Assembly: GCA_945861535.1 (NCBI GenBank)
Contig: CAMAUZ010000062.1
Location: forward strand, 1 to 48,762
DNA: 48,762 nucleotides
Source of the DNA: Akkermansia muciniphila
GTDB taxonomy: Bacteria > Verrucomicrobiota > Verrucomicrobiia > Limisphaerales > BJHT01
Reading direction: 5' to 3'
The position numbers and the translations under genes are program-made. Under the pieces are notes generated by a model. That model ran no database searches. It worked only from the letters and a program-made list of their open reading frames with translations, and was not told the DNA's origin. Shown here piece by piece: positions 23,655-32,250 of the stretch; positions within the stretch are counted from its first letter, which is position 1; each line of letters opens with the position of its first letter.

Positions 23655-25195
23655 ACCGCCGCGTGTTGTCCGTCCTCCCTGTCCGCGCGTTTGTCCGCGC
23701 CGTGACGCCCGCTCTTGCCGCCCTCGCGGTCTTTGCGTTCACCACCGTCGCCCCTGCCGCTGCGGCCGCGGACGCCATTCCCGAGCGGCCCGAGAAGCTC
23801 GCCTTCCCGCCGCTCACGTACGAGCCGCCGAATCCGGCGAGCTTCCGCGTGCCGCTGGCGAGCGGGCCGGTCGCCTATGTCGTCCCGTCGCGCGAGCTGC
23901 CGCTGGTCAACATCGTGGTGTACGTGCGCGTCGGCGATTACCTCCAACCCATCGGCAAGGAAGGCATCGCCAACCTGACCGGCTACCTGCTCGCGCGCGG
24001 CGGCATCAAGAGCCTGACCGCCGAGGCGCTGGAGGAACGCATGGCGTTTCTGGCGGCGAATCTCGGCTCCGGCGTCGCGGATTTGCAGGGCACCGTGAAC
24101 TTGAACCTGCTCTCCAAAGACCTCGACGAGGGCCTGAAAGTGCTGCGCGAAGTCCTCGCCGAGCCGGCGTTTCAAGAGGACAAAATCACGTTGCGCAAAC
24201 AGCAGATTCTCCAGGCGATGAAGCAGCGCAATGACGATTCCGCCGACATCGAAGTGCGCGAGCGTCGCTTCCTGACCTACGGCGAAAATTTCTGGGTGAA
24301 CCGCCATGCCACCGCGGCCTCCGTCGAGTCGCTCACGCGCGCGGACCTGCAGGCGTTTCACAAGAAATGGTTTCATCCCGGCAATTTCGTCGTCGCGGTG
24401 AACGGCGACTTTGACCGTGATGCGATGGTCGCGCGCTTGGAGAAACTTTTCGCCGACTGGCCGTATCAGGGAGAAAAATCCCCGCCCGTCCCCGGCGACA
24501 CGAAGTTCGCGGACCCCGGCCTCTACATCGTGGACAAGGACGTCAACCAAGGCCGCGTCTCGATGATTCTCCCCGGCATCCGCCGCGACAACCCGGACTT
24601 CCACGCGACGCAGGTGATGAACGACATTCTCGGCGGCGGCGGTTTCACCTCGCGCATCATGAACCGCGTGCGCTCGGACGAAGGCCTCGCTTACTCCGCG
24701 GGCTCGGGGTTTCCGGGCGGCGTTTATTATCCGCTGATCTTCATCGCGGCCTTTCAATCCAAATCCCGCACGGTCGCCTACGCCACGTCCATCGTGCTCG
24801 AGGAACTGAAACGCATCGCGAAGGAACCCGTGACCGACGAGGAAATCCAGACCACGGTGAAGTCGATGGTCGAGAGCTTCCCGCGTGCGTTTTCGACCAA
24901 GGGCCAGGTGGCCGCGACCTTCGCGCAGGACGAGCTGACCGGACGTTTCGCGACGGAACCCGACTACTGGAAAAACTACCGCAGCAAGATCGCCGGCGTG
25001 ACCAAGGCCGACATTCAGCGCGTCGCGCAAAAATATCTGCTCCCGGAAAAACTCGTCATCTGCGTCGTCGGCCAGAAAAAAGACATCCTCCTCGGCCATC
25101 CCGATCATCCGGTGAAAGTGGACTCACTCGCCGGCAACCGCATCGTCGATGTTCCCCTGCGCGACCCGCTGACGATGAAGCCAGTCACGCCGTGA
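23651..25195 (+). CDS. M16 family protein, probably non-catalytic partner subunit
   Basis: A 514-residue exported protein (signal: VRAVTPALAALAVFAFTTVAPAA within residues 16-38). It has the M16 fold, but the HxxEH position reads GIANLTGYLLARGG, so the zinc ligands and catalytic Glu are missing. The second domain keeps the substrate-binding Arg/Tyr pair region FTSRIMNRVRSDEGLAYSAGS. In many bacteria an active and an inactive M16 protein are encoded side by side and form one peptidase, with the inactive partner supplying the Arg/Tyr pair; the four-base overlap with the upstream gene supports this here. Substrates are presumably peptides in the periplasm. Confidence 0.9.
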   Translation: MNRRVLSVLPVRAFVRAVTPALAALAVFAFTTVAPAAAAADAIPERPEKLAFPPLTYEPPNPASFRVPLASGPVAYVVPSRELPLVNIVVYVRVGDYLQPIGKEGIANLTGYLLARGGIKSLTAEALEERMAFLAANLGSGVADLQGTVNLNLLSKDLDEGLKVLREVLAEPAFQEDKITLRKQQILQAMKQRNDDSADIEVRERRFLTYGENFWVNRHATAASVESLTRADLQAFHKKWFHPGNFVVAVNGDFDRDAMVARLEKLFADWPYQGEKSPPVPGDTKFADPGLYIVDKDVNQGRVSMILPGIRRDNPDFHATQVMNDILGGGGFTSRIMNRVRSDEGLAYSAGSGFPGGVYYPLIFIAAFQSKSRTVAYATSIVLEELKRIAKEPVTDEEIQTTVKSMVESFPRAFSTKGQVAATFAQDELTGRFATEPDYWKNYRSKIAGVTKADIQRVAQKYLLPEKLVICVVGQKKDILLGHPDHPVKVDSLAGNRIVDVPLRDPLTMKPVTP

Positions 25196-25632
25196 GCGTT
25201 TCCTCGTCAGCCGTTGTGAAAGTGCGTGCAGCTATCCGCCAGCCAACCCCGGCGGGGTTATCCCTGAATAGCCGGGGGTGCGCGAGGCACGAGCGCACCC
25301 CCGGAAATGGCAGGATTAATGCCCACCACCCCGGCGGGGTGGTCCCATCCCCCCGAACCGGGGATGGCCTGGGGGCGGGAGAACCCCTCCGGGGTTCCGG
25401 AGCGCTGGGGCAGGGTCCGGGGGTGTCGCTCGTTCCTCGCTCCACCCCCGGCTATTCACGGGGAACCCCGCCGGGGTTAACCCGGGAGGTGCCTGCGACA
25501 AACGGCTTAACCTATGACGCCGAGAACCGGGGTGGGCACCGTTGTTCGTTGGCAGGGAATCGGCGGCCACGGTGCGGACGGCACAATCTTTCGCCAAGAC
25601 TGACACCTTCGGATTCCACGCATTGTTAGGCC
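25196..25632. other. Repeat-filled gap before the MoxR gene
   Basis: The gap is 437 bases and is dominated by the large palindromic element 25245-25478. No terminator or promoter could be assigned in the remaining bases. Confidence 0.6.
25245..25478. repeat. Large nested palindrome (aaccccggcggggtt ... gaatagccggggg family), copy 1
   Basis: Outer arms: aaccccggcggggtt at the left and aaccccgccggggtt at the right, continuing inward through gaatagccgggggtg and its complement and through gcgaggcacgagcg. The centre has caccccggcggggtg and gaacccctccggggttc hairpins. A second copy lies at 37473-37707. It has no coding capacity. Confidence 0.88.
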
Positions 25633-26850
25633 ATGACCATCACGCTCAAATGCCCGCTCTGTGAGCAGAACCTCACGGTCGAAAACCCGATCATCGGCAC
25701 CGAGCTTCGCTGCCCGTCGTGCGGCAAACTCAACACCGTCACCGAGCGTGACCTGCCCGCCGTCCCCGTCACCGCGCAACTCCCCTTCGAGCCGGAGGTC
25801 GCCGCGCCCCCGCCGCTCGCGCCGCAGGTCGCCGTCGAGCCGCTGGCCCCCGACGACGTGAAGCTCGCCCACCGCCTCACCAGCGCGTTCGAGAAAATCA
25901 CCGCCGAAATTTCCAAGAACATCGTCGGCCAGACCGAGGTCATCGAGCAGATCATCATCGCCATCTTCGCCCGCAGCCATTGCCTCCTGGAGGGCGTCCC
26001 CGGCCTCGCCAAGACCTACATGATCAAGAGCCTCTCGGAGGCCATGCACTTCTCCTTTCACCGCGTGCAGTTCACACCCGACCTGATGCCCGCGGACATC
26101 ACCGGCACCGACGTGATCCAGGAAGACCCCACGACCGGCCGACGCCAGCTCATTTTCCTCAAAGGCCCGATCTTCGCGCAGATGATTCTCGCTGACGAAA
26201 TCAACCGCTCGCCGCCCAAGACTCAGGCCGCGCTGCTCGAAGCGATGCAGGAACACAGCGTCACCGTCGGCGGCAAAACCTTCCGGCTGGACGAGCCATT
26301 CTTCGTGCTCGCCACGCAAAACCCCGTCGAGCAGGAAGGCACCTACCCGCTGCCCGAGGCGCAGAAGGACCGCTTCATGTTTCACGTCAAGGTCGGCTAT
26401 CCGAATCGCGACGAGGAACGCGAAATCATCCGCCGCACCACCAGCGCCTACGAATCCCGCATCGACCCCGTGATCAGCGGCGAGGAAGTCATCCAGATTC
26501 AGCGCATCGTCCGCAAAGTCCCCGTGCCCGATCACGTCACCGACTTCGTGCTCGACCTCGTCCGCCGTAGCCGCCCGGAAGAACCCGACGCGCTGCCCTT
26601 CGCCAAGGAACTCATCGCGTGGGGACCCGGCCCCCGCGCGTGCCAGCAGCTCATCCTCGGCGGCAAAGTCCGCGCCATTCTCCGCGGCCGCTTCCACGTC
26701 ACCATCGACGACATCCAGGCCCTCGCGTATCCGGTCCTGCGCCACCGCATCGTCCCCACCTTCAACGCCGAGGCCGAAGGCGTGCGCGTCGATCAGATCA
26801 TCAAGCGCATCCTCGACGCCGTGCCGAAGGGGGAGGCGAAGGGGTTGTGA
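25633..26850 (+). CDS. MoxR-type AAA+ ATPase with N-terminal zinc ribbon
   Basis: A 405-residue protein. Residues 1-35 form a zinc-ribbon-like knuckle pair, CPLC (7-10) and CPSC (27-30), followed by a Pro/Ala/Glu linker. The MoxR AAA+ module starts near 80: Walker A GVPGLAKT (121-128), [16 protein letters not shown], Walker [25 protein letters not shown], sensor-1 [20 protein letters not shown], and the C-terminal lid including [15 protein letters not shown] and [12 protein letters not shown]. MoxR ATPases act as chaperone-like remodellers, usually with DUF58 and VWA genes; neither follows here. The last 43 codons are duplicated in decayed form at 27277-27411. Confidence 0.9.
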   Translation: MTITLKCPLCEQNLTVENPIIGTELRCPSCGKLNTVTERDLPAVPVTAQLPFEPEVAAPPPLAPQVAVEPLAPDDVKLAHRLTSAFEKITAEISKNIVGQTEVIEQIIIAIFARSHCLLEGVPGLAKTYMIKSLSEAMHFSFHRVQFTPDLMPADITGTDVIQEDPTTGRRQLIFLKGPIFAQMILADEINRSPPKTQAALLEAMQEHSVTVGGKTFRLDEPFFVLATQNPVEQEGTYPLPEAQKDRFMFHVKVGYPNRDEEREIIRRTTSAYESRIDPVISGEEVIQIQRIVRKVPVPDHVTDFVLDLVRRSRPEEPDALPFAKELIAWGPGPRACQQLILGGKVRAILRGRFHVTIDDIQALAYPVLRHRIVPTFNAEAEGVRVDQIIKRILDAVPKGEAKGL

Positions 26851-26854
26851 GGCT

Positions 26855-27232
26855 ATGAAACCAACGCCGTCGTTGAACTCGACGGTGGCGTTCGTTGTCG
26901 TCGGGCAGGCCTTCGGTGTGGCCTTCGCCTTGTTGGCGCTGCATCTCTCAGCGGATGACGTTCGGATCTACTGGAACGAAGAATGGCTGCCGTCCGAACT
27001 ATTTCCCGCTTTCTCTCTTTTGATTCTGAGTGCGGACGCTTTTCTAATCGGTCGATGGTTCCTCGTCGCCGCGATGGTGGGGCTTTCGCTTTGGCTGGAA
27101 CGGAAGCTGATGCTGGGTCTTCCGGTCCTACAAAGCTCCCGAGCGATCAAGGTTTGGACCTACAGCGTGTTGGGAGCGCTCTCCTTGTTTGCGGTGATGT
27201 GTCTGGGCTTCGGTCGGTATTCGATTTGGTGA
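26855..27232 (+). CDS. Small hypothetical membrane protein
   Basis: A 125-residue protein starting four bases after the MoxR stop. It has three to four hydrophobic segments: about residues 9-30 (VAFVVVGQAFGVAFALLALH), 46-62, 64-82 and 100-117 (TYSVLGALSLFAVMCLGFG). It is visibly lower in G+C and less biased in third codon positions than all neighbours, with TTT, TTG, CTA and GAA codons that are rare around it. No family is recognised. Together with the decayed MoxR tail behind it, this suggests the gene arrived by insertion. Expression from the MoxR transcript is likely given the spacing. Confidence 0.55.
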   Translation: MKPTPSLNSTVAFVVVGQAFGVAFALLALHLSADDVRIYWNEEWLPSELFPAFSLLILSADAFLIGRWFLVAAMVGLSLWLERKLMLGLPVLQSSRAIKVWTYSVLGALSLFAVMCLGFGRYSIW

Positions 27233-27592
27233 TGGGAACAACCCATTGGCGACTGACCTGAGAGCAGCAGATTTCAGCCCTCGCCAATCCGCTCCCGCAC
27301 CACCGCAGCGTCCCCGCCTTCCACGCCGAGACCGGAGGTGTCCGTGTCGATCAGGGCATCAAGCACATCCTCGACCCAGTGCCGACAGCCGGGGCGAGGG
27401 CGGGGCTGAGCGAACCCGAACATCCCAGGTTCTCCGCATGGACTCGGGTTCTGGCCGTCCGCGTTCTGGCCGCGTGCGAGTTGGCGCCGCCATTTTCGGA
27501 ACGTTCCATCCCTCTTTCCCGTTCATCCGCCCCCGTTCCCACCGCGGGATTTAGCCTCAAGTGCCGGCCGATTCTGCCGAAGTTACTGGCTA
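27233..27592. other. Gap between small membrane protein gene and cheX-like gene
   Basis: The gap is 360 bases. It contains the MoxR tail remnant (27271-27411), then a weak hairpin gaacccga/tcgggttc (27413-27420 with 27446-27453). The promoter of the signalling run downstream probably lies in 27460-27590, but no clear box was found. Confidence 0.5.
27271..27411 (+). pseudogene. Decayed duplicate of the MoxR 3' end
   Basis: The stretch translates (frame starting 27277) as ALANPLPHHRSVPAF, HAETGGVRVDQGIKHIL, DPVP. This aligns without gaps to the MoxR terminus [36 protein letters not shown]. Similarity at DNA level runs from about 27271 to 27411, corresponding to 26714-26850. There is no start codon, Walker motif or upstream MoxR sequence, so only the tail is present. 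It is either the displaced original end of moxR after an insertion or the residue of a second moxR copy. Confidence 0.75.
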
Positions 27593-28054
27593 ATGATTGA
27601 CCTGCTCGCCGAGCTTACGACCGTGGCGGCCACGAGCGCTTTCAGCACCATGGCCGATTGCGCGCTGACCGCGCAGCCCGCCGCCGCCGTCGCCCTCAAT
27701 GGGGAACGGTGCGTCACCAGTTCGGTGCGCTACAGCGGCCCGGTCTCCGGCGTGCTGCATCTGCACGCGCCCGGCGGCCTCGCCCGCCAGATCAGTGCCA
27801 CGCTGCTGCACCAATCCAGCACGGACGACGTGCCGGATGAACTGGTCGCCGACACGATGGGTGAGTTCACGAACATGGTGATCGCCAAAATCCAATCGCG
27901 CCTGACCGACCGCGGCACGCCGTGTGTCATTACGCCGCCGGACCTCGAGTGGCACCCGCACTTCACCCCGCGCGGCACGCCGGGGCCGCGGTGTCGCACG
28001 CTGCCGTTCGCCTGTAAACACGGGCAGTTGGTCATCGAACTCCTGCTCACCTGA
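27593..28054 (+). CDS. CheX-like chemotaxis phosphatase domain protein
   Basis: A 153-residue cytoplasmic single-domain protein. The segment DTMGEFTNMVIAKIQSRL (residues 88-105) matches the CheC/CheX active-site helix, with the phosphatase pair Glu (E91) and Asn (N94). SGPVSGVLHLHAPGGLARQI fits the preceding strand-turn-helix, and the C-terminal strand is GQLVIELLLT. CheX removes phosphate from response-regulator receivers such as CheY. The next gene, 22 bases on, encodes a receiver protein and is the obvious candidate partner; this pairing is inferred from position. Fold assignment is by motif, overall similarity is modest. Confidence 0.7.
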   Translation: MIDLLAELTTVAATSAFSTMADCALTAQPAAAVALNGERCVTSSVRYSGPVSGVLHLHAPGGLARQISATLLHQSSTDDVPDELVADTMGEFTNMVIAKIQSRLTDRGTPCVITPPDLEWHPHFTPRGTPGPRCRTLPFACKHGQLVIELLLT

Positions 28055-28076
28055 ACGCCGAAACTCCCTCCCCTTT

Positions 28077-29306
28077 ATGCCGCCCAAAATTCTCACCGTA
28101 GATGACAGCAAGACGATCCGCATGATCGTCACCAAGGCCTTCAAGCCCTACGATTGCGCCGTGCTCGAAGCCGGCAACGGCCTCGAGGGCTACGCGCTGG
28201 CCGCCAAGGAAAAACCGGACCTCATCATTCTCGACATCACCATGCCCGTGCTGGACGGCTACGGGATGCTCAACCGCCTCCGCGCCGACCGCGAGCTGAA
28301 GCAGATCCCCGTCATCATGCTCACCGCCGAGGTCGGCCGCGACAACGTGATCAAGGTCGCCAAGCAGGGCGTGCGGGATTACGTGGTGAAGCCGTTCAAG
28401 GAAGACCTGATCGTCGAGCGCGTCGGCCGGGTGATCGAACTCAAGCTCCGCAGCGCCGCCACCGCCCGCGCCCGCAACTACGATGCACCGCTCAAGCTGG
28501 TCGTACTCGACGACAAGCCCGCCATCGCCGAGCAAATCCGCGCCGGCGTGGCCGACGCGGGCTGGGAGATTCTCCCCAAGGCCGTGCCCGCCGAGGTGCT
28601 GGAACTCTGCCAGCAGCAGCCTGTCGATGCCGTGCTGGTGAGCCTCGCCCTGCCCGAAGACGCCGCGTTCACCACCTTCGAAGCACTGCGCGGCAACCCG
28701 CAGACCCGCGCGCTGCCCGTCTTCGGATTGAGCGTGAAAACCGCCGCGGACGAGCAGGCCCGCGCGGCGCATCTGGGCTTCACCGCGGTGATCAACAAGC
28801 CGATCGACCTGGATGATTTGAAGTTCAAAATCGCGCGCGCCCTCAACCTCGACACGTCGCCCAAATTCTTCCGCGAGCAAAAGGACGCACTCATCCTCAC
28901 GATCCCCGCCGGCTTCAACGCCAGCATCGCCAACGAAATCTCCTGCCTGCTCAAGACCAAGGTCGCCGCTTCGGTGGACGCCGGGATCAACAAGCTGGTG
29001 CTGGACCTCAGTCAGGCCCGCGCCGTTGATGTCACGCTCATCCGGCTGGCCATCGAGGCGGCCCAGTGGTGCGTCCGCCTCTCCCTCAAACAACGCGTTG
29101 TCGGCTCTGCCAACCTCATCAAGGACTGCAAGAATTATGAAGAAGCCAAGGACTGGCGGTTTGTCGCTTCTCTCGACGAGGCCCTCACCGCCGCTGACGG
29201 CAAGGAGCCGGCACCCGCCGCCGCCGCCCCCGCCCCTGCCCCTGCCGGCACCGCCCCCGTTCCCGAGTCTGCGCCGGCACCCGCGCCGGAGGCCATCGCC
29301 GCCTGA
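28077..29306 (+). CDS. Response regulator: receiver, receiver-like and STAS-like domains
   Basis: A 409-residue protein. Residues 1-125 are a CheY-like receiver: acidic pair D9-D10, phospho-acceptor D53 (LIILDITMP), T83 (VIMLTAE) and K105 (VVKPFKED). Residues 140-265 repeat the receiver fold (LKLVVLDDKPAIAEQI ... VDAVLVSLALPED ... VFGLSV ... AVINKPIDL), but the phospho-acceptor position is not Asp, so it is probably a pseudo-receiver. Residues 280-370 look like a STAS/anti-anti-sigma domain (ALILTIPAGFNASIANEI, KLVLDLSQARAVDVTLIRLA). A Pro/Ala tail of about 40 residues ends the protein. The ATG at 28077 is chosen because MPPKILTVDDS begins the receiver. The output may be protein-protein signalling rather than DNA binding. 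Confidence 0.8.
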   Translation: MPPKILTVDDSKTIRMIVTKAFKPYDCAVLEAGNGLEGYALAAKEKPDLIILDITMPVLDGYGMLNRLRADRELKQIPVIMLTAEVGRDNVIKVAKQGVRDYVVKPFKEDLIVERVGRVIELKLRSAATARARNYDAPLKLVVLDDKPAIAEQIRAGVADAGWEILPKAVPAEVLELCQQQPVDAVLVSLALPEDAAFTTFEALRGNPQTRALPVFGLSVKTAADEQARAAHLGFTAVINKPIDLDDLKFKIARALNLDTSPKFFREQKDALILTIPAGFNASIANEISCLLKTKVAASVDAGINKLVLDLSQARAVDVTLIRLAIEAAQWCVRLSLKQRVVGSANLIKDCKNYEEAKDWRFVASLDEALTAADGKEPAPAAAAPAPAPAGTAPVPESAPAPAPEAIAA

Positions 29307-29310
29307 AGTC

Positions 29311-29769
29311 GTGCTGCGATTCGTCGCCACGCTTGCGCTTGCGCTCGCGCCCGCCGCCCACGGTGCGCCGGACTATCTGCCGCGCCTCGGCCCGGCCCCG
29401 CTCCGCCTCGCCATCGCTGCGCCCGCTCCTGCGGTCGTCGCCGCGTTGCCCCCGCTGCCGCCGCCGCCGGTCGAACCCGACATCCCGATCCAACCGCCGC
29501 CGCCGCTGACCAGCACCCGCGTGGACAGCGCGAATCCGCCGGTCTCGTTCGGCCCGCTCGAGGAATTCGGCCCGCCCGCGCCGACCGCCACGCCCGCGCG
29601 GCCGACCCCCGCTGCCGCGCGGCCGGACATGTCCCAGATGCTGCTGCAATTTTTCGCCAACCCCGCCACCAACGCGGCTCCCAACGCGATCGTGACGCCG
29701 CTCGGCTTCACGCCGCCGGTGTCCGCCGCGCCGGCTTCGAGTCGCGCCGTCTTCGAGCGCACGCCGTAA
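29311..29769 (+). CDS. Small secreted proline-rich protein (unknown function)
   Basis: A 152-residue product starting at GTG four bases after the previous stop. The start is a signal peptide (VLRFVATLALALAPAAHGA), followed by a Pro-rich stretch with PPLPPPPVEP and QPPPPLTSTRV and a C-terminal Ala/Thr/Asn-rich part. No domain is recognised. The tight spacing and shared composition with the next gene suggest both are co-expressed envelope proteins. Coding status is supported by frame-specific third-position GC bias and operon spacing, not by homology. Confidence 0.6.
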   Translation: MLRFVATLALALAPAAHGAPDYLPRLGPAPLRLAIAAPAPAVVAALPPLPPPPVEPDIPIQPPPPLTSTRVDSANPPVSFGPLEEFGPPAPTATPARPTPAAARPDMSQMLLQFFANPATNAAPNAIVTPLGFTPPVSAAPASSRAVFERTP

Positions 29770-29793
29770 CGCTGCCACCATTTCACCACGATC

Positions 29794-32250
29794 ATGCACT
29801 CCCACCTTTCACCGCCACGACCGTCGTTCCGCCACCGCCCGGGTGCTCATTTCGTCGGCCGCTTCCTCGTCGCCACGGGCGTCCTCGCGCTCGCGCTGCT
29901 GCCGCCGGTGGCCCGCAGCGCCGACTCGCCTCGCATTCCGAAACGCTCGCTCTTCGCTCCGCCACCCAAACCGCCGATCCCGGAAGACACCCCCGCACCC
30001 GCGCCGGCTGAAATCGCCAATCCCGCTCCTCCGCCAAAAGCAGAGATTCCGCTTTCAGCGCCGCCCGCGGTCCCGCTGAAAGCTCCAATCGCAAATCCCC
30101 CGGCACCCGGCGCCGCGTCTCCCGCCCCGCTCGCACCGCCGCCCGCGCCGGTGCCCGCGCCCGCGGTCACAGCCAAGCCCGCCCCGCTGCCGCCGCTTGA
30201 CTCGATCCCGACCCTCTCTACCGCGCCGCCGATCTCGACCGCACCCGCCGGGGCCCGGCAGTCGCTCCCGCCTCCGCCACCGGAGCCAGTCGCGCCGCTG
30301 CCTGCCACCTTCGCGCCGTTGCCCGCGCTGACGCCGCTGCCCACGTCGAACGAACCCATCCTCCCGGAAAAAGTCGTCCCCGTTCCGCAAGCAGCCGCGC
30401 CTGCCATCGCCCCCTCCCCGGCAGTTCGGCAGGCCCCGTCGGTCCCCTCCGCTCCGCTCACCGTCGCCGCGCTCGCCGCTCCCCCGTCCGCAGCGCCCGC
30501 GTCCGCGCCATCCGCACGTCCATCGGCCCCGCCCGCCGCCGCGTCTGCCGCTCCCGTCGCCGCAATCCCGCGCGGCGGCCTCGCACCGGTGCCCAACGAC
30601 CACGCCAGCACCGCCGCCCCGCCCGTCTTACCTGCTCCAAAAATCCCCGCACCGAGCACCGCCGCCGCGCCCCTCACGGCAACGCCCGCCGTCATTGATC
30701 ACGCCACTTCGGCCGCCGCTCCTCCCCTCGTCGCCAAGGCCGACACCCACGGCAAACCGGCCGCCCCCAGCGCGCCTTCCGCTCCGCCAACCGCCGCCCC
30801 CACCAGCCCCTTCGCCCAATCCCCCGGCCATCTGACCTCCACCGTGCCCGACGATTACGATTTCAAAATCAGAGCTGCGACCGACAGCAACAACGTCCCC
30901 TTTCACCTCGAAGCCCTCGTCAAATCCTCGACCAACCTCGTCTCGAAAGCCGACCCGCTGCGGCAATCGCTCAAACAGCGACAACTCGCCGAATATCAGA
31001 CCCAGCTCGATCTCGCCCGGCAGTGCCGCCGCGAAAAAAACCTTTCCCGCGCCATCACCCTCCTCATCGAACTGGTCGAGGGCGACGCCCCCGCCGGCTT
31101 CAAACGCCCCGCCCTTTACGAGCTGGCCCTCGCCCATCACGAGGACCGCCACCTCGTCCGCGCCCAGCAGATTCTCGCCCAGTATCTCAAGCTCTACGAC
31201 GACGATCCGATGACGCCGGAAATCTTCCTGCGCCAGGGCCTGATCTTTCGCGAGATGGGGGTCGCGACGCTCGCCATCGGCAAGTTTTACGCGGTGATGA
31301 CCAGCGCGCTGAACCTCCAGCAGGACAAGATCGACTACTACAAAACGCTCGTCCTCCACGCGCAGACCGAGATCGCCGACACCTATTTTCAGCAGGCCAG
31401 CTTCACCCAGGCCGCCGACTTTTATCAGCGCCTGCTCAAGCTCTCCGGCACCGAACTCAACCGTCCGCAGATTCAGTTCAAACTCATCCGCTGCCTCGCG
31501 CAGCTCGACCGCCATCTCGAGGCCATCGGCCAGGGCAAAGCCCTGGTCAACCGCCATCCCGACGCGCCCGAAGTGCCCGAGACCCGCTACCAGATTGCGA
31601 TGTCGCTCAAGGCCCTCAACCGCAACAGCGAGGCCCTCCAGGAAGTGCTCGCCCTGCTGCAAACCCAGCAGTCCGTCGCCGCCAAAGATCCCGCCAACTG
31701 GGCCTACTGGCAGCAGCGCACGGGCAACGAAATCGCCAACCATTTCTACAAGGAAAACGACAACCTCAACGCCCTCGTCATCTACCAGAACCTCGCGCAG
31801 ATTTCCCCCGCCGCCGCCTGGCAACTGCCCGCGTGGTACCAGACCGCCCTCGTGTACGAACGGCTCCGCCAACCGCAGCAGGCCCTCGAGACCTACGCCC
31901 GCATTCTCGCGCGCACCGCCGAGGCCAACCCGAAGACCAACCCCGGCCTCGCCGCCGTCGTGGACATGGCCCGCTGGCGCAAAGATTACCTCACCTGGCA
32001 CGGCGTGGCCGACACTCGCAGCGCCAGTCTGCGCGCCCCGGCGATCGTCGTCCGCCCCTTGCCGACCGAGCCGATCTCCGTCGCGACGATCGCACCCGCC
32101 GACCCGCTGGCGCCCCTGACCGCGCCCACGTTCACGCCCATCGGCTCCCCGGGGACCGCCCCCGCTCCCGCTCCCGCCCCCGCCCCCAGCCCCAGCCCCA
32201 GCCCCGCTCCCGCACCCAAAAACAACCCACCTCCCGCCGTCCAAAAATGA
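29794..32250 (+). CDS. Exported TPR-repeat protein with long Pro/Ala-rich N-terminal half
   Basis: An 818-residue protein. A signal or anchor segment covers residues 20-43 (VGRFLVATGVLALALLPPVARSA). Residues 45-350 are low-complexity Pro/Ala/Ser, probably an extended periplasmic spacer. From about 365 to 715 there are helical pairs of TPR type: AEYQTQLDLARQCRREKNLSRA..., ALYELALAHHEDRHLVRAQQIL, QTEIADTYFQQASFTQAADFY, and TALVYERLRQPQQALETYARIL. The end is again a Pro/Ala tail. TPR proteins of this kind assemble envelope complexes; the partner is unknown. The stop overlaps the start of the next gene (ATGA), so the two are translationally coupled. Its placement among signalling and flagellar-type genes hints at a motility link, which is inference. 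Confidence 0.75.
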   Translation: MHSHLSPPRPSFRHRPGAHFVGRFLVATGVLALALLPPVARSADSPRIPKRSLFAPPPKPPIPEDTPAPAPAEIANPAPPPKAEIPLSAPPAVPLKAPIANPPAPGAASPAPLAPPPAPVPAPAVTAKPAPLPPLDSIPTLSTAPPISTAPAGARQSLPPPPPEPVAPLPATFAPLPALTPLPTSNEPILPEKVVPVPQAAAPAIAPSPAVRQAPSVPSAPLTVAALAAPPSAAPASAPSARPSAPPAAASAAPVAAIPRGGLAPVPNDHASTAAPPVLPAPKIPAPSTAAAPLTATPAVIDHATSAAAPPLVAKADTHGKPAAPSAPSAPPTAAPTSPFAQSPGHLTSTVPDDYDFKIRAATDSNNVPFHLEALVKSSTNLVSKADPLRQSLKQRQLAEYQTQLDLARQCRREKNLSRAITLLIELVEGDAPAGFKRPALYELALAHHEDRHLVRAQQILAQYLKLYDDDPMTPEIFLRQGLIFREMGVATLAIGKFYAVMTSALNLQQDKIDYYKTLVLHAQTEIADTYFQQASFTQAADFYQRLLKLSGTELNRPQIQFKLIRCLAQLDRHLEAIGQGKALVNRHPDAPEVPETRYQIAMSLKALNRNSEALQEVLALLQTQQSVAAKDPANWAYWQQRTGNEIANHFYKENDNLNALVIYQNLAQISPAAAWQLPAWYQTALVYERLRQPQQALETYARILARTAEANPKTNPGLAAVVDMARWRKDYLTWHGVADTRSASLRAPAIVVRPLPTEPISVATIAPADPLAPLTAPTFTPIGSPGTAPAPAPAPAPSPSPSPAPAPKNNPPPAVQK

